Assembly (NCBI GenBank): GCA_036397395.1 | Contig: DASWIZ010000028.1 | Span: 1 to 42,368 of the forward strand | Length of the DNA stretch: 42,368 nt | Reading direction: 5' to 3' | DNA from: DASRUP01 sp036397395 | GTDB taxonomy: Bacteria > Patescibacteriota > Minisyncoccia > Minisyncoccales > UBA10102 | Part shown: piece by piece, positions 23,212 through 31,529 of the stretch | Position numbering within the stretch: position 1 is the first letter of the stretch | Layout of the letters: every line of letters starts with the position of its first letter | Translations under genes and position numbers: made by a program | Notes under the pieces: generated by a model | What the model saw: the letters and a program-made list of their open reading frames with translations, nothing else | What the model was told of the DNA's origin: nothing | The model's database searches: none

Positions 23212-23652
23212 TTACGTACGAAGTTCTTCAACTAATTCTATGGGAACGCCGTCGGGGTCAAAACAAAAGGTAACCTTTGCCTTGCCGTCTACAGAAACTT
23301 TGGGCGGGCATGTAAATCGGATACCATTCTCCCGCAACTTGTTATATACCTCATCCACATTTTCCACGGTAAAGGCAACATGCGAAGCGCCCAAATCAAA
23401 AATCTCGTAATTCTCGCGCTTCTTTCCTTTGTGCGAGGCATACTCTAAAAGTTCCACTAGCGTGTCGCCGTTTTGAGCTACCATCTTCACTGTTCTCACT
23501 TTCACGCCTTTCAAGCCCAAAATGGTATCGATAAACTCCCCTTCTTCTTGCATATCACGTTTTATCTGCAACCCTAAAAGGTCGCGATAAAAGTGCAGGG
23601 CTTTTTCCATATCGTTTGTTACGATGCCAAAATGGCGAACTGCTTTTATCAT
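23212..23652 (-). CDS. VOC-superfamily (glyoxalase-like) metalloprotein
   Basis: A 146-aa protein of two beta-alpha-beta-beta-beta units, as in glyoxalase I and methylmalonyl-CoA epimerase. Candidate metal ligands are His 7-8 region (RHFGIV), Glu in LVELLEY, His in ASHVAFTV and Glu in PIELVEE, a complete H-E-H-E set. It overlaps the class III aminotransferase gene by 4 nt, so a related step is likely. In this context it may isomerise or epimerise a keto intermediate, but the substrate is unknown. Confidence 0.87.
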   Translation of the reverse strand: MIKAVRHFGIVTNDMEKALHFYRDLLGLQIKRDMQEEGEFIDTILGLKGVKVRTVKMVAQNGDTLVELLEYASHKGKKRENYEIFDLGASHVAFTVENVDEVYNKLRENGIRFTCPPKVSVDGKAKVTFCFDPDGVPIELVEELRT

Positions 23653-24815
23653 ATTTCTTCAAAAGATTCTTTTATAACCCGAACTCCTTCGCGAATGGCT
23701 TCGTCTGGTATAGTTAACGGTGGTCCTATTTTAATTGCAGGGCCATGGGTACTTACCAAAAGCAGCCCTTTCTCCGCGCATTTTCCTATAACTTTTTGCG
23801 TGATCTTTGGATCTCCTGTATATATTGCCCACATCATTCCCCTGCCGTATATTTCATTGTTCGGAAACGACTCCCTTAGCAATTTGCCTACCCACTCATT
23901 CCTTTTTGCGCTTTTCTCTACCAGCTTTTTTTTCTCGATAATTTTTAATACGGCCACCGCGGCTGCGCAACACATGGGATTTGCCGTATGGGTAGACCAC
24001 AGATCATTACTGTGCGCCAGCAGTTTATTAGTTCCTATAAACGCGCTAATAGGTAACCCGCCTCCCAAGGCTTTGCCCACGGTTATAAAATCAGGTTTAA
24101 CATCGTAATGTTGATGCCCAAACAATTTACCTGTTCTGGCAAAACCAGACTGCATTTCATCAAATCCTATGGGAATATCATTTTTTTGTGCCCATACACA
24201 CCACTCTCGAACCCAATCATATGGCATAAAGTTTGCGTCCCTTCCACGGAAAACCTGCAAAAAGACGCCCGCGATATCTTTAGAGTTAAACGCATCCGGA
24301 CTTATAGACTCATCAATCGTATTTTTTGCAAGATCGCGACATGCCGTGGTACTTCCGTAAAAAGCTCCGCGTATTGCCAGTATCTTTCCTTTTTTGTTCC
24401 TGCGCATTGTTTGCATTGCAGCCTCGTTTGCCTCTGAACCAGTAACAGTAAGCAGCGCCTTATCCATGCCGGTAATCTGGCATAGCTTTTTGGTCAATTC
24501 CACGCGCGACTCATTAGGGAAAATATAAGAGTGCAACAGTCCGTCATCCAGCTTTTTTTGGATAGCCGCTCTTACTTCTTTTGCGCCGTGCCCGACATTC
24601 GCCACAAAAATACCAGATGTAAAATCTATCCATTTGTTACCCCAACGGTCATACACTTGAAAATCATCCACTCTATCCCAAATAATAGGGAGTTCGTGCT
24701 CATGCATATCTGGTACCTCGTATTTTTGCATATCTTGAAACAGCACACGGGACTGCGGAACAGGAATTTTCGTTTTTATCTGCCTGTATTTTGTTTTGAC
24801 AAGGAATGCCGCCAT
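23649..24815 (-). CDS. Class III PLP aminotransferase
   Basis: A 388-aa fold-type I enzyme. TVTGSEANEAAMQ binds PLP phosphate, IGFDEMQSGFARTGKLFG gives the Asp, and ITVGKALGGGLPISAF holds the PLP lysine. Closest functional classes are ornithine/acetylornithine and glutamate-1-semialdehyde-type transaminases. Here it stands between NeuA and a VOC gene, so amination of a glycan precursor or ulosonic acid end group is likelier than arginine metabolism (inference). Start ATG 24815 follows the neuA stop by 1 nt. Confidence 0.9.
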   Translation of the reverse strand: MAAFLVKTKYRQIKTKIPVPQSRVLFQDMQKYEVPDMHEHELPIIWDRVDDFQVYDRWGNKWIDFTSGIFVANVGHGAKEVRAAIQKKLDDGLLHSYIFPNESRVELTKKLCQITGMDKALLTVTGSEANEAAMQTMRRNKKGKILAIRGAFYGSTTACRDLAKNTIDESISPDAFNSKDIAGVFLQVFRGRDANFMPYDWVREWCVWAQKNDIPIGFDEMQSGFARTGKLFGHQHYDVKPDFITVGKALGGGLPISAFIGTNKLLAHSNDLWSTHTANPMCCAAAVAVLKIIEKKKLVEKSAKRNEWVGKLLRESFPNNEIYGRGMMWAIYTGDPKITQKVIGKCAEKGLLLVSTHGPAIKIGPPLTIPDEAIREGVRVIKESFEEI

Positions 24816-24816
24816 A

Positions 24817-25560
24817 TTATTGTTGATTATTTTTTAAATACTCTACTATTTCGTACTGATCTTTTTCTAAATGAAACTGAATAATATCAAGGTCTTTTGG
24901 ATTGTCTATTTCTCCTGTATCTTCAACAATACATGCCAGTATCCTTTCTCCGTGCAATACTCCTTTTTCTATAATCGTTTGCCTTTTCCAAATGTCCACG
25001 TACCCGTCGGGCTGGTACACGGGCGGAAACGACTGGCGAGGCAAATTATAGTACTCCGGCCTTGGGTCCTGGGGAAACAATCCCACAAAATAATCCCCTT
25101 CTTTTCCAAACAACTTATAGGGAGACTCTCGTATTTCGTGTCCCGAGCGCAATGAAGTGGCCTCCGAATGCGCAAGAATATTCTCAATGGCCCGATCAAC
25201 AACCGCGGGCTCCCTTAAAGGAGTAGTCGGCCGCAAAAATACCGTGTATTCTGGCTCGTGACCCTCGTGCTCTTTGAGCCATTCTAAAGCGTGCTTTACC
25301 ACGTCAAAGTCAACCGCAGTATCACTCGCAAATTCCGCAGGTCGCATAAACGGAACTTCGGCGCCATACTGTTTTGCGACTGCAGCTATTTCCGCGGAAT
25401 CCGTGGTCACGATAATTCGTGAAATATACTTTGACATTTTGGCCGCGGCTATGGAATACGCGATTAAAGGAAAACCGCCCACATCTACAATATTCTTTTT
25501 GGGTATGGATTTGGAACCCCCGCGGGCCGGTATAAGCGCTAAAATTTCTTTTTTAGACAT
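24817..25560 (-). CDS. neuA: CMP-ulosonate (acylneuraminate) cytidylyltransferase
   Basis: A 247-aa CTP-dependent enzyme activating a ulosonic acid as its CMP form. LALIPARGGSKSIPKKNI is the CTP-binding signature, FLRPTTPLREP and the PDGYVDIW segment continue the family pattern. ATG 25560 (MSKKEIL) is preferred; the frame is open to 25587 but that would overlap the flippase more. It overlaps the flippase gene end by 8 nt. Its partner is neuB at 18285, on the other side of the AbiE pair. Confidence 0.92.
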   Translation of the reverse strand: MSKKEILALIPARGGSKSIPKKNIVDVGGFPLIAYSIAAAKMSKYISRIIVTTDSAEIAAVAKQYGAEVPFMRPAEFASDTAVDFDVVKHALEWLKEHEGHEPEYTVFLRPTTPLREPAVVDRAIENILAHSEATSLRSGHEIRESPYKLFGKEGDYFVGLFPQDPRPEYYNLPRQSFPPVYQPDGYVDIWKRQTIIEKGVLHGERILACIVEDTGEIDNPKDLDIIQFHLEKDQYEIVEYLKNNQQ

Positions 25561-27025
25561 AGGCTTTTTTAAGATAGCGTAATGCAAAGTAGTTCCGAAT
25601 CAGCAAGAAAGCAAAAACATATATTGCAGCCCCAGTCGGGACCAAAAAGAATATGCTCATATCATAGCCGGCGAATTGCCGGATGCCCGCATACATAAGA
25701 AAGCTTGCGAGAGCCGCAATGGAAAAAGTGAGAAGTATCCGCACAACAGGAAAGTGAAGATCCGTGAATTTTTTTACAAAAACAAGGAGACTTACCAAAA
25801 CTAAGGCATGAGTAAATACGGTAGCTGCCGCTGCGCCATACAGGCTGTACTGGGGAATAAAAATAAAATTCAGCATAACATTAAGCGCCGCTCCCCCCAT
25901 CGTAATCCAAAATGTTTTGCTTTGCTGGTTTAATACAATCATTACGTCATACAGCGGACGGTAGAGGAAGATAAGGCCCGCGGTAGTAATTAAAATCTGG
26001 AAAGCCAGCACCGATGGCGCAAAATCCGCCGGGTATAAAGAATAAATGATTTTTGCGGCAAGCGCCATTCCTCCTATAATCAAAGGCAAGGCAATCGCAA
26101 TCATAATTTCTATTTCGTAGTTCCATGCCCTCTGAAGCTTCTCTTTTGACTCTTTTGAAAACTTGCTCAAGGCCGGGTAAAAACTCGCCCCAAGCAAGCC
26201 CATGGGCACCAGGCTCGCGGTTACGACCTTATAGGCTGCGTTATACCAACCTGTTTCCTCCAGCATACCCCAATACCCAAGCATTACGGAATCCGTATAA
26301 CTGTATACGAGGCCAAACAGCCCGATAAAAGCCAAAGGCCACGACATCTTCAAAAATTTCTTCCAGACAAGAAAATCCCATTGTAATTTCAAAGGAAATA
26401 TCTTTAAATGGAAAAATGCTAAGATGGCGACTAACGCAACGAGTCCAGCAACAACGTAGGCGTAGCTTAAATTCGCGGGAGACGGAAAGCGGAATAGAAC
26501 AAACAAGCCCAACGCAACGATAAGGATAGTTTGCAATGTTTCGAACCAAGCTTCATATTCCATTTTTTGTCGCGCATGAAAAAAAGAGTAGCAAATACCG
26601 ATAAAACCGTTAAGCAGGAAAAAAAGAGCCAGCGCCAGAATCACAATTTGTGTCTCTTGGATCCGCGGAATAAAGAAAGAAACTGCGAGCACCAGAAGAA
26701 AAGTGAAGGAAACGAGCACAAGTTTCAAAGAAAGAATGGAGTAGAATTCCTCTTTCTTTTCTTTTTCGCGAGCAAACTCCCTCGTTACGATCGGCTGCAG
26801 TCCAAAAGTGGCAAAAACCATAAACAGAGAAACGAGAGCTATCGCAAATGTAAACTGGCCATATCCTTCAGCTCCCAGAACACGCGCGGCGTAAATAACC
26901 AAAGCCAACGCCAGCAATTTGTTCGCCGCCGTACTTGCTGACAGCCAAATCGTATTCTTAAAAATCGTCTGCTTGGCTGACGTATTCTGAAAGAAAAGTG
27001 TTTTTATTTCGTTTGCGTAATACAT
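25553..27025 (-). CDS. wzx: Lipid-linked oligosaccharide flippase (Wzx-like)
   Basis: A 490-aa integral membrane protein of the MOP/MVF superfamily with about 12-14 helices. The N-terminal FKNTIWLSASTAANKLLALA and YAARVLGAEGYGQFTFAIAL match the polysaccharide_synt family, and the last 100 residues contain two further helix pairs. It would move the lipid-linked unit across the cytoplasmic membrane. It overlaps the fusion gene by 22 nt. No Wzy polymerase or O-antigen ligase was recognised in the window. Confidence 0.9.
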   Translation of the reverse strand: MYYANEIKTLFFQNTSAKQTIFKNTIWLSASTAANKLLALALVIYAARVLGAEGYGQFTFAIALVSLFMVFATFGLQPIVTREFAREKEKKEEFYSILSLKLVLVSFTFLLVLAVSFFIPRIQETQIVILALALFFLLNGFIGICYSFFHARQKMEYEAWFETLQTILIVALGLFVLFRFPSPANLSYAYVVAGLVALVAILAFFHLKIFPLKLQWDFLVWKKFLKMSWPLAFIGLFGLVYSYTDSVMLGYWGMLEETGWYNAAYKVVTASLVPMGLLGASFYPALSKFSKESKEKLQRAWNYEIEIMIAIALPLIIGGMALAAKIIYSLYPADFAPSVLAFQILITTAGLIFLYRPLYDVMIVLNQQSKTFWITMGGAALNVMLNFIFIPQYSLYGAAAATVFTHALVLVSLLVFVKKFTDLHFPVVRILLTFSIAALASFLMYAGIRQFAGYDMSIFFLVPTGAAIYVFAFLLIRNYFALRYLKKAYV

Positions 27026-28305
27026 AGTTCCACTGCTTCAAGGATATTTCTTGCCTTGAAATCTGGCTCTATTTTATATTTTTCATCTTTCCCTCCGTAT
27101 CCCGTTTCAACCAATATGGTTCTGCATCCTGCGTTTTTGCCAGCTAAAATGTCTGAAGTTTGATCGCCAATCATGTACGAAGCTGACAGATTAATATGAA
27201 AATCTTCTCTCGCGTTCAGTAGAAGACCAGGTTTTGGCTTTCTGCACTCGCATTCTATTTTCAGTTCTAGACGCTCCCCAGAAAACCCTTTTTCTGGATG
27301 GTGAGGACAGAAATACGCAGCATCGAGTTTGGCTCCCTTGCGGCCCAATTCTGTCTCAAGTTTCTTATGAATCTCATCCACGTCTTTTTCAGTCATAAAT
27401 CCCTTGGCAACCATAGGCTGGTTTGAAACCACAATTGCCATAAAATCCGTTTCATTAATTTTCTTTACTGCTTCTGTCGCAAAATCGTACACCTTCAAAT
27501 CTTCAGCGCGGGAAAGTTGATCGATTTCTTCATTTAACACGCCATCCCGGTCAAGAAATATCGCCCTCCTTTCAGTAGTAAGGCTTAGCCTTACTATTTT
27601 CCCTGAAGCGTAATCTTTCCGTACCTGCTCTAATCTCTCTGGCGTACCCATATCCTTAATATATTCTGGCGTATTATAGGCAGAGATGTGTTCTCCTGCT
27701 TCCAGCATCCGAGGAAATATATCTTTTTCCATATCAGTTTTCTCTCCATCTGGTATATACTCAAAAACTTTTGGCGAACAGATATACACGGAAGCTATGC
27801 TCAAATTGCGGAATAGCAAATCGTCTGGATGCGGTCTGCGCAAAATCGAAAGCACTCTTCCCTGCTCATTCACCTCCACCAAATCTGAATCAAACGGGTG
27901 ATCATTCGGATGGACCATAACAGACAGTATCCCCCCTTTTTCTTTATGCCGCTGCAAAAACCTCTGCGCATCGAAGTTGACCATAACATCCCCTGCCAAT
28001 ACCAAAAAATCTTCCTGGGTTTCGTCCTCCAACTGCTTTAAGGCGCCGGCCGTTCCCCTTGGCTCCTCTTCTTGCTTATAGCGCAAAACCATTCCCCATT
28101 CTTTCTTCTCCAAAAACTTTTGCACTTCGTTTCCCAAGTGCCCCAAAAGCACCCATACCTCTTTGAGGCCGTTTTCTTTGAGAAACCTCAATTGATGCTC
28201 AATGATAGGGGCATCCCCAATGATTGCCAAAGCCTTGGGCGTATTTGGGCCGATAATAGGAGCCAAACGCGTTCCTTTGCCGCCGGCCAATATGACTGCT
28301 TTCAT
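27004..28305 (-). CDS. Heptose-1-P nucleotidyltransferase fused to GmhB-type phosphatase
   Basis: A 433-aa two-domain protein. Residues 1-230: NDP-sugar pyrophosphorylase (MKAVILAGGKGTRLAPIIG, VLAGDVMVN), resembling HddC guanylyltransferases. Residues about 245-433: HAD phosphatase with FLDRDGVLN, a Zn loop CPHHP...CECRKPKP and IGDQTSDILAGKNAG, as in GmhB (heptose 1,7-bisphosphate 7-phosphatase). Together they would remove the 7-phosphate and activate the sugar as GDP-D-glycero-alpha-D-manno-heptose. The two steps are usually separate proteins, though fusions occur. It overlaps the CysQ-like gene by 4 nt. Confidence 0.88.
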   Translation of the reverse strand: MKAVILAGGKGTRLAPIIGPNTPKALAIIGDAPIIEHQLRFLKENGLKEVWVLLGHLGNEVQKFLEKKEWGMVLRYKQEEEPRGTAGALKQLEDETQEDFLVLAGDVMVNFDAQRFLQRHKEKGGILSVMVHPNDHPFDSDLVEVNEQGRVLSILRRPHPDDLLFRNLSIASVYICSPKVFEYIPDGEKTDMEKDIFPRMLEAGEHISAYNTPEYIKDMGTPERLEQVRKDYASGKIVRLSLTTERRAIFLDRDGVLNEEIDQLSRAEDLKVYDFATEAVKKINETDFMAIVVSNQPMVAKGFMTEKDVDEIHKKLETELGRKGAKLDAAYFCPHHPEKGFSGERLELKIECECRKPKPGLLLNAREDFHINLSASYMIGDQTSDILAGKNAGCRTILVETGYGGKDEKYKIEPDFKARNILEAVELCITQTK

Positions 28306-29069
28306 ATGTTTCCTGACGCGCTAAAATCCAAATCCATGCGCGAGGCTATAAAATAATTATTTTTCATATCCTCCTTGTTATACATAATCTCTTGATTTGT
28401 TTTTACATCAATAAGCTTACACCCTGCCTCTTTCGCGATTATATGGGGAGCTGCTGTATCCCATTCCCTGGTTCCATTAAACCTGGGGTATACATCGATG
28501 TCGCCCTCTGCCAGTTTGCAAATTTTTAGGGCAGAACCATATGTTTTGACTGCAGTGATATGATATCGCTGAAAAAACGCCCTGTCTGCTTCCGTAGCAT
28601 GAAAACGGCTCAGAGCTCCGATAAGATCTTTCCGCTTTGAAGTATTGCGTATCTTTTCTCCCCCTAAAAACGCGCCCTTTCCTTTCTCGGCCCAATACAT
28701 CATCTTAAGCGCTGGAGCGTACACAATTCCCACTACCGGTTTACTTCTTTCTAAAAGGGCTATGTTAATCGTAAATTCTCCGTCTTTGGCGATAAAATTC
28801 TTTGTGCCGTCGAGCGGATCTACGAGCCAGAATTTTCCCCAGTACCGCCTTTCCTCATAGGGAGGAATAACAGATTCTTCTGAAACAATAGGATAATCCG
28901 AAATGTTTCGGAGCCCGTGCACGATTATCTCGTTTGACTTCATATCGGCGATAGTGAGCGGGGAATTCTCTTTATCATCTTTTGTCTGTATGAAAAGGTC
29001 AGCATGCTCATATATATTCAGCACCTCCTCCCCGGCCTCCTCGACTATGTCCATAAGTTCTTGCATCAT
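28302..29069 (-). CDS. CysQ-like 3'(2'),5'-bisphosphate nucleotidase / IMPase family
   Basis: A 255-aa phosphatase. VSEES, FWLVDPLDGTKNF and EWDTAAPHIIAKEAGC are the complete metal and substrate motifs. IMPase-family CysQ enzymes remove the 3'-phosphate from PAP. The gene overlaps the APS-kinase-like gene by 4 nt, supporting PAP/PAPS recycling, but inositol or sugar phosphates are possible substrates. It is distinct from the IMPase at 4080. Confidence 0.87.
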   Translation of the reverse strand: MMQELMDIVEEAGEEVLNIYEHADLFIQTKDDKENSPLTIADMKSNEIIVHGLRNISDYPIVSEESVIPPYEERRYWGKFWLVDPLDGTKNFIAKDGEFTINIALLERSKPVVGIVYAPALKMMYWAEKGKGAFLGGEKIRNTSKRKDLIGALSRFHATEADRAFFQRYHITAVKTYGSALKICKLAEGDIDVYPRFNGTREWDTAAPHIIAKEAGCKLIDVKTNQEIMYNKEDMKNNYFIASRMDLDFSASGNI

Positions 29070-29581
29070 AAAATCTGTTCTGGATATTTCTTTCTTAAGT
29101 ACGCGAGCACCCTTTCAAATGACTCTTCTTCGGTTTCCTCATCCGTGCGTATGACCAAATCGCTCTGTTGTGGCGTTTCAAACTCCAAGTCTATTCCTAC
29201 GATTTCTGTCTTCCCCATATTATTTTGGTACATCTGCTGCACATCATTTTTTTGAGCCAACTCCATGCTTCTTTCCAAATAAATTTCGTTGTAGTCTTTT
29301 ATGCGTTTCCGTGCGAGTTCTCGAAGAGATTCAAACGGAGAAATGCAGCACACGATTGTAATAACATCGCCCTGTCTGAGCACATGCGCCGCGAATGTTA
29401 TTCGCTTTATGTTCGCGACCCTGTCCTTTTTTGAATAGCCCAAGTCGTTGTCGAAAAAGGACCGTGCCAAATTCCCGTCTATCAAAAAAGATTTTTTCCG
29501 GGCGGCATCAAAATACTGCTGAAGCCTTTTGCCAAGGGTTGTTTTTCCCGCGCCTGAAATGCCTATAAACCAAATCACCAT
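29066..29581 (-). CDS. cysC: Adenylylsulfate (APS) kinase-like P-loop kinase
   Basis: A 171-aa kinase with P-loop GISGAGKTT (residues 7-15), the DGNLARSFFDNDLGYS segment (DGDxxR in typical CysC), and a closing lid ISPFESLRELARK. It would make PAPS from APS. No ATP sulfurylase or sulfotransferase was found in the window. It may act on a glycan intermediate instead of APS, as some polysaccharide-linked CysC homologues are proposed to do. It is coupled to the CysQ-like gene. Confidence 0.85.
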   Translation of the reverse strand: MVIWFIGISGAGKTTLGKRLQQYFDAARKKSFLIDGNLARSFFDNDLGYSKKDRVANIKRITFAAHVLRQGDVITIVCCISPFESLRELARKRIKDYNEIYLERSMELAQKNDVQQMYQNNMGKTEIVGIDLEFETPQQSDLVIRTDEETEEESFERVLAYLRKKYPEQIL

Positions 29582-29587
29582 ATGTGT

Positions 29588-31021
29588 TTATATATACACC
29601 CAGTCTGGGTGCTTTTTAGCTTCTGTAATATATTCGAAGTTTTCGACGAAATAATCTTCCGCTTTTGCAATGTTGTAGATAAGAGGGTCTCGGTGTCTCT
29701 TGATTCTCGTACTCCATTCATTTTTTGCAGCCAACAGAGCTTCCGTGTGTTGTATCAGCTCTTCTATGCTCTGCGCGACGCGCCCAATTTTTTCTCTATC
29801 TTTAAAATACGCGAACTCGCCGAATCGTTTTTGCGCTTTGTTTTCGTCATGGGAGAAAAAAACTACGGGTCGTAACGTGGTAAAGGCGTACGTGTAGGCA
29901 GTACCTGACATATCCGTTACCATTAAAGCGGATTTCGCATAGTTTTCCATATACGCGCTTTGATTATCATCAAATAGAAATCGGGGATAGCTGCTGTACT
30001 TTTCGACAATCTTCTTTACTACGGCAGTATGAAGAGAATGGGGATGAGGACGAAATATCACGTCGTAATTCTGGAAATGTCCGAGGAGAGCCTCAATAAT
30101 CTTATCTCCGTGGGCAAGCGAAGCAACGCTTCCCATACCGCCCATTCGCTCTTTCATCACGGTGGGCGCGTAGATGAGCGCTGTTGTGCTCTGATTGTGG
30201 TGTTCGAAATATTCCAGATTTTTATCAAGCTTTATATATCCTCCGGGAATTAAACATACCTGCGGCTTTGCAACAAACGCGTTTGGGAACTTACGTCTCG
30301 CAAAAAAAATCATTTGGCTGCAACGATCCAATACGTAATGAGAGGATAAGAAAAGATAGTCGCATTCTGCCATATGTTTCGCAATGCCCTCCCTATTAAC
30401 CACGTTGCCAAGCGGAGAATCATAGATATCGTGAGGAAAATAGATTTTTTTTGTGTGAATAAGCTTCTCTGCGGTACCTGATATTTCAATAAGCACATCA
30501 ATAAAATCCAACTCATTGATGATATCATTGCCACCATAATATACGTATTCTCCTTGTTTGTATGTATCGTCGCAAACCTCTCCAATAAGAATAAACACGT
30601 TATAGCCCTTCTCTCGTAAACCCTTCGCAATAGTGCCGGTATTCTCCCTATAAGCGCCGGACGCAAAATACAGCGCGACCGTTTTTTTGCGAGAATCCAG
30701 ACTATTTCTTATCTTTTCCTTTTGAAGCTTCCCCAACACAGAAAACACGCTCTGGGCGCTCAAAAGATCTTTTGTCGACAAGGAGGATAACAATTTCTCC
30801 ATTTCTTTGTCTCCAGTAAACGCGGTCCGCGCAATGAGGGCTACCGCGTCATCCTGAAGCCAGCGATAGAGCATCTTATTTCTCAAGAAAACCCCGACCC
30901 CAGGCATTCTTCCTGCTACGGGGCATACAATCTGCCGATACGCCCTCTTTCTTTGCGCCCTCAAGAAACGGACGATTGTCCTTGCGAAAAGATAGAAAAA
31001 CACTTTCATTCGTTCAGACAT
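29588..31021 (-). CDS. CDP-glycerol glycerophosphotransferase-like (TagF-like) transferase
   Basis: A 477-aa GT-B fold protein. ALIYAPTVMKERMGG, VIFRPHPHSLH, VTDMSGTAYTYAFTTLRPVV and FF match the Glyphos_transf family, which transfers glycerol or ribitol phosphate to teichoic acid or capsule. The first 40 residues are basic and hydrophobic, suggesting membrane contact. ATG 31021 (MSERMKVFF) is preferred; the frame is open to 31039 inside the upstream gene. A matching CDP-alditol synthase could be the gene at 14993. Confidence 0.85.
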   Translation of the reverse strand: MSERMKVFFYLFARTIVRFLRAQRKRAYRQIVCPVAGRMPGVGVFLRNKMLYRWLQDDAVALIARTAFTGDKEMEKLLSSLSTKDLLSAQSVFSVLGKLQKEKIRNSLDSRKKTVALYFASGAYRENTGTIAKGLREKGYNVFILIGEVCDDTYKQGEYVYYGGNDIINELDFIDVLIEISGTAEKLIHTKKIYFPHDIYDSPLGNVVNREGIAKHMAECDYLFLSSHYVLDRCSQMIFFARRKFPNAFVAKPQVCLIPGGYIKLDKNLEYFEHHNQSTTALIYAPTVMKERMGGMGSVASLAHGDKIIEALLGHFQNYDVIFRPHPHSLHTAVVKKIVEKYSSYPRFLFDDNQSAYMENYAKSALMVTDMSGTAYTYAFTTLRPVVFFSHDENKAQKRFGEFAYFKDREKIGRVAQSIEELIQHTEALLAAKNEWSTRIKRHRDPLIYNIAKAEDYFVENFEYITEAKKHPDWVYI

Positions 31022-31529
31022 AATGCCCTGCCTTATCACGTTTTGACAATATTGGATTTATAATCGGCCATTTTATTTTGAACCTTGGGTCATCCCATCG
31101 GTAGCTAAATTGCTTCCCCTGAACAAAGTAAGTGGATTGTTTATAGGTAAATATGGCTTCTTCTGATTGAACGAGGTACGCAATTCCGTACATGGGCGGT
31201 ACGAATATCTGAACTCGATTTTCGTCAGACAATTCAAACGACTGCCACTTCCCGAAGTTCTTCGATCCCTCTCGACAATCCACCACTACAAAGAAAAGCT
31301 TTCCATATATGCAGGATACTAGTTTGGAGGTTTTCCGATCACCATGAATTCCTCGCAATACATCCTTCTTTGACCGGGAAATATCGTCTTGCACAAAATG
31401 TACTTCCACGCCCTTCCCTTTGTAGAGAGCCTCGTTATAGGTTTCCACAAACTGGCCTCGCTGGTCTTTGAATGCTTCCGGCACAATCTGCAATACGCCT
31501 TCTAAATTGGTTTTTGAAACTTGAATCAT
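31014..31529 (-). CDS. RmlC-like cupin (nucleotide-sugar 3,5-epimerase-like)
   Basis: A 171-aa cupin with FVQDDISRSKKDVLRGIHGD, close to the RmlC/DdahB pattern FVQDN.S...GVLRGLH. His 63-region is the catalytic base; the YGKLFFVVVD and GIAYLVQS strands follow. It would epimerise C-3 and/or C-5 of a 4-keto-6-deoxy nucleotide sugar, possibly the GDP-6-deoxyheptose made here. It overlaps the PLP 3-dehydratase-like gene by 4 nt. The change of RGLHYQ to RGIHGD may affect substrate choice. Confidence 0.85.
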   Translation of the reverse strand: MIQVSKTNLEGVLQIVPEAFKDQRGQFVETYNEALYKGKGVEVHFVQDDISRSKKDVLRGIHGDRKTSKLVSCIYGKLFFVVVDCREGSKNFGKWQSFELSDENRVQIFVPPMYGIAYLVQSEEAIFTYKQSTYFVQGKQFSYRWDDPRFKIKWPIINPILSKRDKAGHYV

